Origin: Shewanella metallivivens
GTDB lineage: Bacteria > Pseudomonadota > Gammaproteobacteria > Enterobacterales > Shewanellaceae
Direction: 5' to 3'
Length of the DNA: 64,000 nucleotides
Assembly: GCF_028750675.1 (NCBI RefSeq)
Contig: NZ_JAQQPZ010000015.1
Coordinates: 169,767-233,766 of the forward strand
The notes under the pieces were generated by a model. It made no database searches. It saw only the letters and a program-made list of their open reading frames with translations, and was not told where the DNA came from. The position numbers and the translations under genes are program-made. Each line of letters starts with the position of its first letter. Position 1 is the stretch's first letter. This document shows, piece after piece, positions 1 through 8,713 of this stretch.

Positions 1-1035
1 TTTAATTTTAGTGCTGAGCTCTTGCTCTTTAATTAAACGGCCAATGACGCCTTTACTCACAATCACATCACCTTGGGCTTCAATACTGGCTGATTCGACA
101 AAGCCCATAACGGTCACATCACCACTGGCTTTTACTTCCATGCCTTCGTGTACGTCACCGGTAATTAAAATACTGCCTTTGAAATTGACGTGGCCATAGC
201 GCACATCAACATCTTTAATTTGTAGCATGTCATCAACTTGCATCCCTTTACGGTTTTCTACCGGCTGCCCAGATAAGGTTGCAATCAGTTTGTTAGGATC
301 TTTAGGATGTATGCTGGTACCTGTTCCTGGCTCCATAGGCTTATCTTTACCCGGTATTTGCTGCAGTACATCACCATGAACATTAAAACCTGGTGTGCCT
401 ATCGTCGCAGGGGTCTTTACCATTAATACATCATTGGGCTTTACGGTAATAAGAGCGCCTAAATTTCGCATGTCTACTGAGCCATCCTCACGTTCTTGAG
501 GTTGCAGTAGTCGCTCACGGGCGAGGGCCACTTTACGGGTTAATATGGCATTTTCGCCATTTACTGCAGGTTTTCCATTAGCAATAATTCCTTCGCAACT
601 TTCGCCCGGAGGGAGTATAGACAAACGCTGTATGAGAGCCATGATCCTTGGCTTGCTTAGGCCCATTTTTATTTTCTTACTTTTTAGTGTCGTCAGAATA
701 TCTGGTAGGCTGACGTCTTTACCGCCCCAAGCTGAGGTGATTGTCATGCTAGCTTGCATTTTATCTTCACTGACGTCGATAATGACCGAACCATCCTTAC
801 GTTCGGCAATGACAAAAAAAAGTTCATGATCACCCGTTTTTTGGCCACAAAGTGTATTGATTTCAGTAACGGCTTTATTAATGGCGGGAGAGATGGGGCA
901 TAACATGACAAAATCGGGCTGGTTCAGTATCGGAGTGATATCTTCAACGGACAACGGCCCGTGTGTATTGGGGACCACACGTAATTCTACTTTGCTCTTA
1001 TCTGCGCTTAATGCGGCTACTGAGGGCTCTAACAT
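1..1035 (-). CDS. DUF342 (flagellar assembly protein A domain) protein, 3' part outside window
   Basis: An open frame of 345 codons runs without a stop from an ATG at 1035 to the left edge, so the C-terminus is missing. AAGGAT lies just upstream of this ATG; the ATG at 1040 is in another frame and stops after three codons. The middle and visible C-terminal part show the DUF342 pattern: PGESCEGI, then PATIGTPGFNVHG, then a glycine/valine-rich beta-helix stretch (GSILITGDVHEGMEVKASGD). Members are cytoplasmic and of poorly known function, some linked to flagella or polar proteins. This FapA domain name is unrelated to the Fap amyloid locus in this window. Confidence 0.8.
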   Translation of the reverse strand, partial: MLEPSVAALSADKSKVELRVVPNTHGPLSVEDITPILNQPDFVMLCPISPAINKAVTEINTLCGQKTGDHELFFVIAERKDGSVIIDVSEDKMQASMTITSAWGGKDVSLPDILTTLKSKKIKMGLSKPRIMALIQRLSILPPGESCEGIIANGKPAVNGENAILTRKVALARERLLQPQEREDGSVDMRNLGALITVKPNDVLMVKTPATIGTPGFNVHGDVLQQIPGKDKPMEPGTGTSIHPKDPNKLIATLSGQPVENRKGMQVDDMLQIKDVDVRYGHVNFKGSILITGDVHEGMEVKASGDVTVMGFVESASIEAQGDVIVSKGVIGRLIKEQELSTKIK

Positions 1036-1175
1036 AACATCCTTTGTCTTTTGTTTTTATTTCAGCTCAATTTAAGGAAGCATAGAGTAACAATCGGAAT
1101 AAAGAAAAAATGTGAGTCACTTTGCTTTGTTCAATTTAGCTGATATCGAAATCCATTTCCAGCACTAAACACGTA

Positions 1176-2213
1176 TTAAGTTTGATGTAAATACAACTTA
1201 TATCTGTTATTTTCGGCTTGGACATTCACTTTGCCAAAATGAGCTGCAATGGTGTCAGAGTAGGGTAAATGTCTGTTTGCAACAATTTGCCATACACCTT
1301 TAGGAGCCAAACTCAAGGCGCTATATTTAACAAACTGTGTTGCAATGTCTGTGGTGCTCGTTAACCCATCGTGAAATGGCGGGTTAGAGATAATAGCGTT
1401 AAATTGGCCGGTTATTTGGTTAAAACCATCAGATGGATATACCTTTGCTTGCATGTTGTTGGCTGCAAGCGTCAGCTGGCAAGAGGCAAGGGCCATAGCA
1501 TTAATATCAATGCATTCAATATTAAGCTGTGGATTAGATTTAAGCAGCGCAGCGCTTATGACGCCTGCACCACAGCCAAAGTCGAGTACGCGCCCGTTGA
1601 GGTTGTCGGGTAAATGCGACAACAATAACTCGGTGCCTTGATCGAGCCTTTTTTCACTAAATACACCGACAAGATTACATATTTGCATTTGCCCTAGTGG
1701 GGTGTCTAGTGTGTATTGGCTTAGCCAGTCGCTTAGCAATAACGCAGGTGCTGCTTGTGTTAAGTAGCTTGTGTATAGCAAGCAATGACGCGCATTATCT
1801 TGCTTAATTGGTGCTGAAAAATACGCTGGCGTGAGTTTAGCAATAGACTTTACCCCGCCTTTGTTTTCGCCTACGACAACGAGTAACCCTCCGATGGCCA
1901 TATGTTGAGCCGCTAAATGCAACAAGTAACCCATAAGAGGCTTAGCTTTAGGAAAATAGATAATGACACTGTCGTATTTTTCGTTGGCTAAGTTGTTTGG
2001 TAATTGATGGCCAAAGTAGCATTCTAATGTATTGCTTGCATATGGCGACAAGGTCTGGTGGTGGTTAAAATCAAAGGCTAATGCAGTAACATGGCTTGCT
2101 GATTCTAAGCATTGGCTAGCAAATGTATCGGCTTCATAATTGAGGATTAGCACTTTTTGTTGTTGAAAAAGTTCGCTATTTCTAATTAATGCTTGAGAAG
2201 GATTTGTTAGCAC
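1176..2213 (-). CDS. rsmC: 16S rRNA m2G1207 methyltransferase RsmC
   Basis: 345 residues, the usual RsmC length. The C-terminal half is a class I SAM-dependent methyltransferase: motif I VLDFGCGAGVIS near residue 210 and the catalytic NPPFH near 278, typical of N2-guanine methylation. The N-terminal half is the degenerate methyltransferase-like domain of RsmC that helps bind RNA. The enzyme methylates G1207 of 16S rRNA in the small subunit. It stands alone between the DUF342 gene and the phosphatase gene, all on the minus strand. RlmG is the nearest alternative, but the length and N-terminal pattern fit RsmC better. Confidence 0.88.
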   Translation of the reverse strand: MLTNPSQALIRNSELFQQQKVLILNYEADTFASQCLESASHVTALAFDFNHHQTLSPYASNTLECYFGHQLPNNLANEKYDSVIIYFPKAKPLMGYLLHLAAQHMAIGGLLVVVGENKGGVKSIAKLTPAYFSAPIKQDNARHCLLYTSYLTQAAPALLLSDWLSQYTLDTPLGQMQICNLVGVFSEKRLDQGTELLLSHLPDNLNGRVLDFGCGAGVISAALLKSNPQLNIECIDINAMALASCQLTLAANNMQAKVYPSDGFNQITGQFNAIISNPPFHDGLTSTTDIATQFVKYSALSLAPKGVWQIVANRHLPYSDTIAAHFGKVNVQAENNRYKLYLHQT

Positions 2214-2282
2214 AAGGGGTACTCACGGTAAAGATAAATGAATAACAGCCCTTTGCGATAGTCAAAAGGCTGTTTCGAACTG

Positions 2283-3686
2283 TTACTGTTTTACTGCAGT
2301 TAAAGGTAATAAACTCATTACTTTATTGGCTATATCGACGTTGTCTTGATGGCCGCTAAATAACCTTGCACCCGGGCCAGATGAAAAAACCTGAACGTCT
2401 ACCGCAGTATGACCGCCGCTGGTCCAGCCTGTGTTAGAGTACACATCAATTAATTTTCGCAATGCAATGGTTAATGGTTCATTACCTTGCATACGCGCAT
2501 TGTCTAATAATGTGTATTCAGCCGCGGTTGGCGTAAAGCCGATGAGTGAAGCAATAACGTCTTGCCAATGGTTGTCTGCTACAGCACGTGAGGCGATTTC
2601 ATCAGGACTTGCTTTGACTTTATGCAACACAGCAGGGTTCCACTCGTATTTGTCGTTAGCCCCAACAGACAAGCCGCCGGTATTATGGTCGGCAGTAATC
2701 ACCACCAAGGTGTCTTTGCTTTGGCGAACAAATTGTTCAACCACTTCAATGGCGGCGGCAAACTCGTCCATTTCACCCATTGCGGTGGCAATGTCGTTAC
2801 TGTGGCCTGCCCAGTCAATTAAGCTTCCTTCTACCAATAATACAAAGCCTTGTTGATTTTGCGATAACAGGTCGATGGCCTTTTGCGTCATCTTGCTGAG
2901 TTTATGACTTTGATTATCATTAATGGCCCAAGGTAATTGTACATCGGCAAAGAGGCCTAATACCTTTGGGTTGGTTACCATATCAAGCTGCGAAAAATCG
3001 TCAATGTGCTGATAACCTTTTGCTGTAAATTGAGCCAATAATGAGTCAGAAAAATACTGTTGTCCGCCTCCTAAAATCACATCTGCGTCAGAGTCTAAAT
3101 AGGACTGTGCAATGTCGATGTAGTTTCTACGGCTTTCGTTATGGGCTAAAAATGCTGCTGGGGTAGCATGGTTAACCTGTGAGGTGACGGCGACTCCGGT
3201 TGCTAACCCTAATGTTTTGGCTTTTTCCATTAACGTGGGTAACGGACGCTTTTCTGTATCAACAGAAATGGCACCGTTGTAACTTTTAAACCCGGTAGCG
3301 AGCGCCGTTGCAGACGCTGCTGAGTCTGTCACATAACCACTGACTGATGCTGGATAAGTACTCGACATGCCAACCAGTAAGCGATCAAAAACGGTTTGTT
3401 CTATCTCTTCGGTGTCAGGGTTATCTTTATAGTAACGATAAGCCGAAGTGTACGCTGGCCCCATACCATCACCAATCATAATAATGATGTTTTTAGGTCT
3501 GGCAGGTGCCGCCGTTGGTACGTTGCTATTGGGTGATCCTGTTGCCGCCGTTGGTACGTTGCTATTGGGTGATCCTGTTGCCGCAGGACTTATCATTACA
3601 TCATTTGCCAATACACTCGCCACACTGAGGCAGGGTATGAGCAATAAACAGCTTAAAGAGCGTTTACATGTCGTTAAAAAATCCAT
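2283..3686 (-). CDS. alkaline phosphatase (PhoA family), secreted
   Basis: 467 residues from the ATG at 3686. This start has AGGA six bases upstream and leaves 16 bp to gshB; an upstream extension to 3731 would overlap gshB and lacks a signal sequence. A signal peptide (LSCLLLIPCLSVASVLA) precedes the mature protein, so it is periplasmic or secreted. Metal and active-site motifs of the family are present: IGDGMGPAYTSAYRYY, the nucleophile-serine segment VTDSAASATALATG, ITADHNTGG and SGGHTAVDV. It hydrolyses phosphomonoesters. The stretch after the signal peptide holds two tandem 12-residue repeats. The gene follows rsmE-gshB closely and may be read from their promoter. No Pho box was seen directly in front. 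Confidence 0.88.
   Translation of the reverse strand: MDFLTTCKRSLSCLLLIPCLSVASVLANDVMISPAATGSPNSNVPTAATGSPNSNVPTAAPARPKNIIIMIGDGMGPAYTSAYRYYKDNPDTEEIEQTVFDRLLVGMSSTYPASVSGYVTDSAASATALATGFKSYNGAISVDTEKRPLPTLMEKAKTLGLATGVAVTSQVNHATPAAFLAHNESRRNYIDIAQSYLDSDADVILGGGQQYFSDSLLAQFTAKGYQHIDDFSQLDMVTNPKVLGLFADVQLPWAINDNQSHKLSKMTQKAIDLLSQNQQGFVLLVEGSLIDWAGHSNDIATAMGEMDEFAAAIEVVEQFVRQSKDTLVVITADHNTGGLSVGANDKYEWNPAVLHKVKASPDEIASRAVADNHWQDVIASLIGFTPTAAEYTLLDNARMQGNEPLTIALRKLIDVYSNTGWTSGGHTAVDVQVFSSGPGARLFSGHQDNVDIANKVMSLLPLTAVKQ
3508..3579. repeat. two tandem 36-bp in-frame repeats in the phosphatase gene
   Basis: A 36-bp unit occurs at 3508-3543 and again, base for base, at 3544-3579. Each copy encodes the same 12 residues (TGSPNSNVPTAA permuted), in a Pro/Ser/Asn-rich linker between signal peptide and phosphatase domain. 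Identical copies point to recent slippage or duplication. Confidence 0.95.
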
Positions 3687-3702
3687 GATGAATCCTAACT
3701 GG

Positions 3703-4650
3703 TTATGCGTTAATACGCGCTTCAATGGCATCCATCAACATACCTGTGATGTTGACATCAAATGCAGCTTCAATTTCTTTTATGCATGTAGGGCTAGTGA
3801 CGTTGATTTCAGTTAGCTTGTCGCCAATGACGTCTAAACCAACAAAAATTAAGCCGCGTTTTTTGAGTTCAGGACCAATTGTACGCGCTATTTTCCAATC
3901 GCTTTCAGAAAGAGGTTGAGCTACACCGCTACCGCCAGCAGCCAAGTTACCTCGGGTTTCGCCTTTCATTGGAATACGTGCCAAAGCGTAAGGTACGGGT
4001 TCGCCATCAACGACAAGAATGCGTTTATCGCCTTGAGTGATCTCAGGAATAAAGGCTTGGGCCATGGCATATTGCTGACCATAGCTGGTTAATGTTTCAA
4101 TAATCACCCCCACGTTTGGATCGTCTTTTTTCACTCTAAAAATAGAGGTGCCACCCATGCCGTCTAAGGGCTTAAGGATGATGTCTTCCTTGAGTTGATG
4201 AAACGCACGGATACGTTTAGCATCGCGGGTGACGATGGTTTCTGGGGTAAATTCAGAAAACCATGCTGTAAACAGTTTTTCGTTAGCATCACGTAAACTT
4301 TGTGGTTTGTTAACGATTAATACGCCTTCTTCTTCGGCGCGCTCTAGCATATAAGTAGCGTAGATAAACTCGGTATCAAATGGAGGGTCTTTGCGCATTA
4401 AGATGACATCAAGATCAGACAGTGGCGTATCTTCGGCTTCACCTAGGGTAAACCAGTCATTAGCATCTTGCTTAACGGTTAATGGACGCATGTTGGCCAT
4501 GGCTTTTCCATTGACCATTGCCAGATCGTGCATTTCCATATAAAACAATTGATAACCACGGGCCTGTGCCGCTAATAACATCGCAAAGCTTGAATCTTTT
4601 TTGATGTTAATGTCGCTGATTGGGTCCATTACAATGCCGAGCTTAATCAT
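3703..4650 (-). CDS. gshB: glutathione synthetase
   Basis: 315 residues from the ATG at 4650, which has AAGGAAG upstream and begins MIKLGIVMDPI as in the family; an in-frame ATG at 4704 would overlap rsmE. ATP-grasp enzyme that joins glycine to gamma-glutamylcysteine in the cytoplasm. Visible signatures are the N-terminal MDPISDINIKKDSSFAML, the LMRKDPPFDTEFIYAT segment, KPLDGMGGTSIFR and the C-terminal NVTSPTCIKEIE. It lies 37 bp downstream of rsmE on the same strand, the classic gammaproteobacterial rsmE-gshB pair. Confidence 0.96.
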   Translation of the reverse strand: MIKLGIVMDPISDINIKKDSSFAMLLAAQARGYQLFYMEMHDLAMVNGKAMANMRPLTVKQDANDWFTLGEAEDTPLSDLDVILMRKDPPFDTEFIYATYMLERAEEEGVLIVNKPQSLRDANEKLFTAWFSEFTPETIVTRDAKRIRAFHQLKEDIILKPLDGMGGTSIFRVKKDDPNVGVIIETLTSYGQQYAMAQAFIPEITQGDKRILVVDGEPVPYALARIPMKGETRGNLAAGGSGVAQPLSESDWKIARTIGPELKKRGLIFVGLDVIGDKLTEINVTSPTCIKEIEAAFDVNITGMLMDAIEARINA

Positions 4651-4687
4651 GGATACTTCCTTTATATTGGAGGGAATAGCGGTTGAG

Positions 4688-5428
4688 TTAACCGATATCG
4701 CCAAATTTAACTTGTAGTGCGGTAATCGCGGTTAACGATGCCGTTTCGGTGCGTAGCACACGAGGGCCTAGCAATATATCTGTGAAATGGTGGGCTTCGG
4801 TCATGGCAATTTCTTCATCTGACAACCCCCCTTCAGGACCAATTAGCAGTCTCACTTTGTGATTACTCGCATCTAATTGCAAGCCATTTATACCGTGTGA
4901 TGCGCGCGGATGTAAATTGAGCTTAACTGCATTAGTTTGTTCTTCACACCATTGAGAGAGCGTCATCGCTGGGCGCACAACAGGTACAATACTGCGACCT
5001 GACTGCTCACAGGCACTGATAACAATTTTTTGCCACTGCTGTCGTTTTTTATCTAGGCGTTCACCGTTCAGTTTAACGCCACAGCGATCAGAAAATAGCG
5101 GTGTAATGGTCGTAACACCAAGCTCTACTGATTTTTGTACTGTAAACTCCATGCGATCGCCACGCGAAATCACCTGTCCGAGGTGCAAATCAAGTGGTGA
5201 CTCACTGTTGTTAGCTTCACAGTTTAAGACCGTGACAGTAATGGATTTCTTACCTGCATCGATAATTTCGGCTAAATAATCATTACCGTCGCCGTTAAAT
5301 AAGCTGATGTGGCCGCCATTGCCCATACGCAATACTCGGCCAATATGCGCGACGCCGTCGTCATCTAACGTGACGGTTTGCCCTTGTTGTAGGTTGTCTA
5401 TGGGCTGGTAAATGCGTGGAACTCTCAT
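4688..5428 (-). CDS. rsmE: 16S rRNA m3U1498 methyltransferase RsmE
   Basis: 246 residues, normal for RsmE. The N-terminal PUA-like domain starts MRVPRIYQP. The C-terminal SPOUT fold shows LLIGPEGGLSDEEI and LGPRVLRTETA, the trefoil-knot SAM-binding motifs. It methylates N3 of U1498 in 16S rRNA. It is followed by gshB and preceded by endA on the same strand, the order also seen in enteric bacteria. Confidence 0.95.
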   Translation of the reverse strand: MRVPRIYQPIDNLQQGQTVTLDDDGVAHIGRVLRMGNGGHISLFNGDGNDYLAEIIDAGKKSITVTVLNCEANNSESPLDLHLGQVISRGDRMEFTVQKSVELGVTTITPLFSDRCGVKLNGERLDKKRQQWQKIVISACEQSGRSIVPVVRPAMTLSQWCEEQTNAVKLNLHPRASHGINGLQLDASNHKVRLLIGPEGGLSDEEIAMTEAHHFTDILLGPRVLRTETASLTAITALQVKFGDIG

Positions 5429-5478
5429 TCGTGTTGACCTTTTATCGTTTGTGGCTCAAGTCAGTATTGGCTGTTCAA

Positions 5479-6216
5479 TTAACGGAGCAAGCCGTTATTT
5501 TGGCATTGTTTGAACACAAAATCATTATGATTACCTTGGCGAGTGGCGATTAAACTATCACGTTGACATTCTGTTACCGTTATAGGGAACATTTTGTCCC
5601 AAGCGTTAAATAGTTTTTGCTGGCTGCTACTGATTTGTAATCCATATGTTTGTTGCATATAAAGATATGTGCGGGCTATTTGGCCGCGAGCTCGAGTTGG
5701 CGGTTGTGCTTTACGGCCTTTAAAATCGACTATCATTTCACATTGACCATATTGATCCGCTTTTCCATTCCAATCACTAAAGCGATAATTACTGCGATCG
5801 CCGTTCACTTCACCGATTGCAGGGACTAAATTGTGTAGGTCTGCCTCCATCTTCTTAAACTGATCATTGTTTTTACTACAATTTTTACGTCCGCCGTCTT
5901 GCCAGCATTGTAGCTGGTGGCCAAATTCCCATGCTGGGACGACGTGCTCCCATTCAATTCGATTGGCGCGGATGATCTGTTTGCGAACTTGATAGCCACA
6001 CGTTGGGTGGTCGGCTTGCCAAAGCTTGCCACTAATGGCGATATCACAACCACAATAAAAGGTGCTTAAGGGAAGATTTTGCTGGTAGATGTCTTTCGCA
6101 ATGGTTTTTGCTTTGCGAAAACTGCTCGGATGCTCTGCTGCCTGAACGGTCGTTAAAAAAATGCCGCACAAAAGCGACACCCAAAAAAGCCATGAGTGAT
6201 AGTAAGATAAGCGCAA
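5479..6216 (-). CDS. endA: endonuclease I, periplasmic
   Basis: 245 residues with a signal peptide (WLFWVSLLCGIFLTTVQA). The beta-beta-alpha-metal nuclease motif is intact: RIEWEHVVPAWEFG near residue 86 carries the general-base histidine, and DLHNLVPAIGEVNGDRSN near 128 carries the metal-binding asparagine. Cysteines are spaced as in Vvn/EndA nucleases (CGCD, CGYQ, CWQ, NCSK). It cleaves double-stranded DNA non-specifically in the periplasm or outside the cell. Its place between sprT and rsmE is conserved in relatives. Confidence 0.93.
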   Translation of the reverse strand: MRLSYYHSWLFWVSLLCGIFLTTVQAAEHPSSFRKAKTIAKDIYQQNLPLSTFYCGCDIAISGKLWQADHPTCGYQVRKQIIRANRIEWEHVVPAWEFGHQLQCWQDGGRKNCSKNNDQFKKMEADLHNLVPAIGEVNGDRSNYRFSDWNGKADQYGQCEMIVDFKGRKAQPPTRARGQIARTYLYMQQTYGLQISSSQQKLFNAWDKMFPITVTECQRDSLIATRQGNHNDFVFKQCQNNGLLR

Positions 6217-6261
6217 AATAAACCCTAAAAAATAAACTAAAAATCGACAGGACAGTCGTGT

Positions 6262-6280
6262 TTTCTAATTACATTAGAAA
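6262..6280. promoter_or_regulatory. dyad upstream of endA
   Basis: TTTCTAAT-TAC-ATTAGAAA is a perfect 8-bp inverted repeat 46 bp in front of endA. It could be an operator or a weak hairpin; the binding protein is unknown. Confidence 0.35.
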
Positions 6281-6381
6281 CAGAAACAGGCCCTTATTGC
6301 GGAGTTAATCCGTCATTTTGCGCTGATGTTAAGCCATAGGGTGCGATGACGCAATTGATAAAATGTTACGCGTTGATGATG

Positions 6382-6966
6382 TTAAGTTTTTTGTGCTGAT
6401 TGGAGCGTTTGTTGGCAGCGGCGACAGCGATACTGAGTTTGTCCTCGAACCACTCGATTATGCCGTCTAATAGAAAGCGTGGTATTGCCACAACCACAAA
6501 AATAATCAAATTGTTGCCCACTCACAGATTGGACATTCAGTTGATGAGTGGTTTTTGGCGCCACTTTAAAAGTGGATAACATGATGCTTTGCCATTCTTT
6601 ACCGTGGGGTTTTACTCGGCCAAATAGCTGAAAACAAAGTAGATGGCTTATTTCGTGTGGCACAACTTCAGATAAAAAAACATGTGGGTTTTCTGCTAAT
6701 AATACTGGATTAAAGCGCAAACGATTGCTTTGTAAATGGGCGGTGCCAGCACTTTTTCCGCGTAAACTAAATTGCACAATAGGACGTGGGAACTGGCGAT
6801 TAAAATGACATTCAGCATGTTGGTAATCGCTTTCGACTTTGTCGAGTATTTGCTGTTGCAAAGCTGATTGAGCTGGGCAGGATGTTAATGACACTTTTGC
6901 GCTGACTTTTTGGGGGCTCAACGCATTGTGTTTGGGTGATGTAAAATTAAATAGATTTTTTAGCAT
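6382..6966 (-). CDS. sprT: SprT family zinc-dependent protein
   Basis: 194 residues. A metalloprotease-like helix VVPHEISHLLC (HExxH) is followed by a histidine in VKPHGKEW. The C-terminus has a zinc ribbon built from CGCG and CRRC about 25 residues apart. Homologues include the SprT-like domain of the DNA-protein crosslink protease Spartan, but the role of bacterial SprT is uncertain. It sits upstream of endA on the same strand as in E. coli. The N-terminus before residue 30 is less conserved in character and the start has only a weak ribosome site. Confidence 0.85.
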   Translation of the reverse strand: MLKNLFNFTSPKHNALSPQKVSAKVSLTSCPAQSALQQQILDKVESDYQHAECHFNRQFPRPIVQFSLRGKSAGTAHLQSNRLRFNPVLLAENPHVFLSEVVPHEISHLLCFQLFGRVKPHGKEWQSIMLSTFKVAPKTTHQLNVQSVSGQQFDYFCGCGNTTLSIRRHNRVVRGQTQYRCRRCQQTLQSAQKT

Positions 6967-6980
6967 GATTTCATTCTTGG

Positions 6981-7004
6981 CTTGAGTAGAGGGGACTACT
7001 CAAG
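6981..7004. repeat. inverted repeat between the peptidase-like gene and sprT
   Basis: CTTGAGTA and TACTCAAG form a perfect 8-bp stem with an 8-base loop, downstream of the peptidase-like gene on the minus strand. There is no T-run after it, so it may be a weak terminator or mRNA-end hairpin. Confidence 0.4.
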
Positions 7005-7035
7005 CAGTTGTGGGGTAGCCATTGAGGCGATATCG

Positions 7036-8223
7036 TTACAAGCTTGTTGCTGCGGCTGCAATCATAGCCTTAATTTGCTCAACAATGTCCGATTCAACTT
7101 GAGCATCATACCCTTTGACTCGAGGAGTATGAATGTGACCCACAGGCAAAGTTAAATTAAATTGGTCGCGTAATAAAATACTACGGTAAGAAATTTCATT
7201 AGACAAGTACCCCCCACCAGAGCCCTCAACAGAGATTTCATTTTGTAACTCGGCTAAAGATGATGCTAAAAACTGACCTCGAGATAAGGTTCTAACTTGG
7301 TGGTTGTCATTCACAGCCCAATGGCCTTTCACGGCTTGCATCAGTTCAACAGGTAATGAAAACTCAACAAATTCAGGGCCATTCAATTTACCGTCGCTTG
7401 AGGTTCCACTGGTAAATAGTGGTGCTTTAGGGTGGCTAAAGTTTGCACCTGTTAATACGTTTAAGTTATCAGGAGCATCAGCGCTACGGTTGCGAGCTGG
7501 AAAGCGTTCAATATCAAAGTTTTCACGCCCCATGCTCACGGTAAATACCATGTCTAAGCTATTTTCGCGATAAAATGGTGTGAGTAATGATTCGATAATA
7601 CCGTTGTCAAAATCGCTAAAGCGGACGGGTATCATCACGGTTTCAATTTGGGCGGTTTTACCGTTTACAGTAAAGCGGTAACCATCTAAGGCCAATGCCG
7701 CTAATCCAGAAGGGTTGCTTTGGCCAATATTACGGTCTAAAAAAAACGGATCAAAACCGGTGAGTAAAATATTGATTTGAGTGTTTGGGTCAAACTCGAT
7801 ATCACTAAAACCACGTGATGATTTTTCAACGGTCTTGACTAAGATTTCACGTTGCCAATCGGCAATATTAAATCCTACTTTATCTTGCTTAAGTGTATTG
7901 CGCATACTTAAGCGGCTCCAATACAGCGAGCGGTCGTCATGATAACCGGATTGCACATCTCTTACTGCTTGTTGCCATAAGCGGTGACCTTGTTGCGCCG
8001 CCATTTCTGTCACAGACAATTCATCCGTTGCACGCTGCAATTTAACTTCGAGCGTGTCGTTAATTGCTTGGTAGCGATTAACCACTTGTGGCAGTGTTTG
8101 GCCTGCTTTTGATACGCGCATTTCTTCAATATTTCTTGGCAGTTGCCCAGAAATGACAGAGTTGGAAAAAGTGAACAATGCCAATGAACTTAACACAACT
8201 AAAGTGCTGCACTTAATCATCAC
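7036..8223 (-). CDS. secreted pyroglutamyl-peptidase (C15)-like protein with Ser in the Cys position
   Basis: 395 residues with a signal peptide (CSTLVVLSSLALFTF, then SNSVISG). Residues 1-145 are an unrecognised helical region. Residues 150-370 resemble peptidase family C15: INILLTGFDPF at 150-160, a QSNPSG segment, a candidate catalytic Glu in DIERFPARNR near 239, GGGYLSNEISYR at 336-347, and VGHIHTP with a candidate His at 364. In true C15 enzymes the GxYxCN motif holds the nucleophile cysteine; here the matching residue is Ser341. It could be a serine variant or an inactive relative. Periplasmic location is also unusual because classical family members are cytosolic. No functional partner is obvious nearby. 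Confidence 0.65.
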   Translation of the reverse strand: MMIKCSTLVVLSSLALFTFSNSVISGQLPRNIEEMRVSKAGQTLPQVVNRYQAINDTLEVKLQRATDELSVTEMAAQQGHRLWQQAVRDVQSGYHDDRSLYWSRLSMRNTLKQDKVGFNIADWQREILVKTVEKSSRGFSDIEFDPNTQINILLTGFDPFFLDRNIGQSNPSGLAALALDGYRFTVNGKTAQIETVMIPVRFSDFDNGIIESLLTPFYRENSLDMVFTVSMGRENFDIERFPARNRSADAPDNLNVLTGANFSHPKAPLFTSGTSSDGKLNGPEFVEFSLPVELMQAVKGHWAVNDNHQVRTLSRGQFLASSLAELQNEISVEGSGGGYLSNEISYRSILLRDQFNLTLPVGHIHTPRVKGYDAQVESDIVEQIKAMIAAAATSL

Positions 8224-8713
8224 GGTTCCTTAAGGTCATCAGGTGACCCTATTATGTTTACAATCTTTAAGGGTATAAGAGATAGTTATATCACAGTTAT
8301 AGCAGCGACTTAACTGCTTGGTTAATACTTCTATTAATGTTTCAGACTTTTGGGTAAGCGCTTCATTCAATCTTTATCTGGCTGAAAAACTTTACAGCTA
8401 ATTTCATTTTTAAGACTGATTTTAACTATACAAATAGTGGGATTGAACCATACTAAATACCATAAAAAAGATATAGCCGGAATAACGCGTTATTGTTAGA
8501 AACTCGTTTTGTGAATTATCTGGGGAGAAGTATACGAGTATTAAACCTATCACGGTGTTTATTCTTCAGTGGAAGCCCAATGCTATGTTATTTATACTCA
8601 GCAGTATTGCTAAGTATATATTGAAGTCAAATCGTTCGGTTATATCTATAGATAAGATGCGCAGCCCGCTCTAGTCGGGATTAATGCACTCATTGTGTCG
8701 AAAGGATATCAAC
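8224..8713. other. intergenic region between divergent genes
   Basis: 490 bp of AT-rich DNA between the minus-strand peptidase-like gene and the plus-strand activator gene. It must hold both promoters. I see one strong dyad at 8593-8618 and a CCCG/CGGG hairpin near 8666-8680. I see no open frame of interest and no -24/-12 element. Confidence 0.6.
8593..8618. promoter_or_regulatory. dyad upstream of the VpsR-like gene, possible operator
   Basis: TATACTCAGCA and TGCTAAGTATA form an 11-bp inverted repeat with one mismatch around a GTAT centre, about 100 bp before the activator start. Its size and place fit an operator, possibly autoregulatory. Confidence 0.4.

Noticed and set aside
1..1035. Link between the DUF342 (FapA-domain) gene and the Fap amyloid locus
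   Set aside because: The shared name is coincidence; the domain concerns flagellar assembly protein A and has no relation to amyloid export.
3508..3579. Possible CRISPR-like repeat
   Set aside because: The 36-bp copies are directly adjacent, without spacers, and lie in frame inside a coding region.
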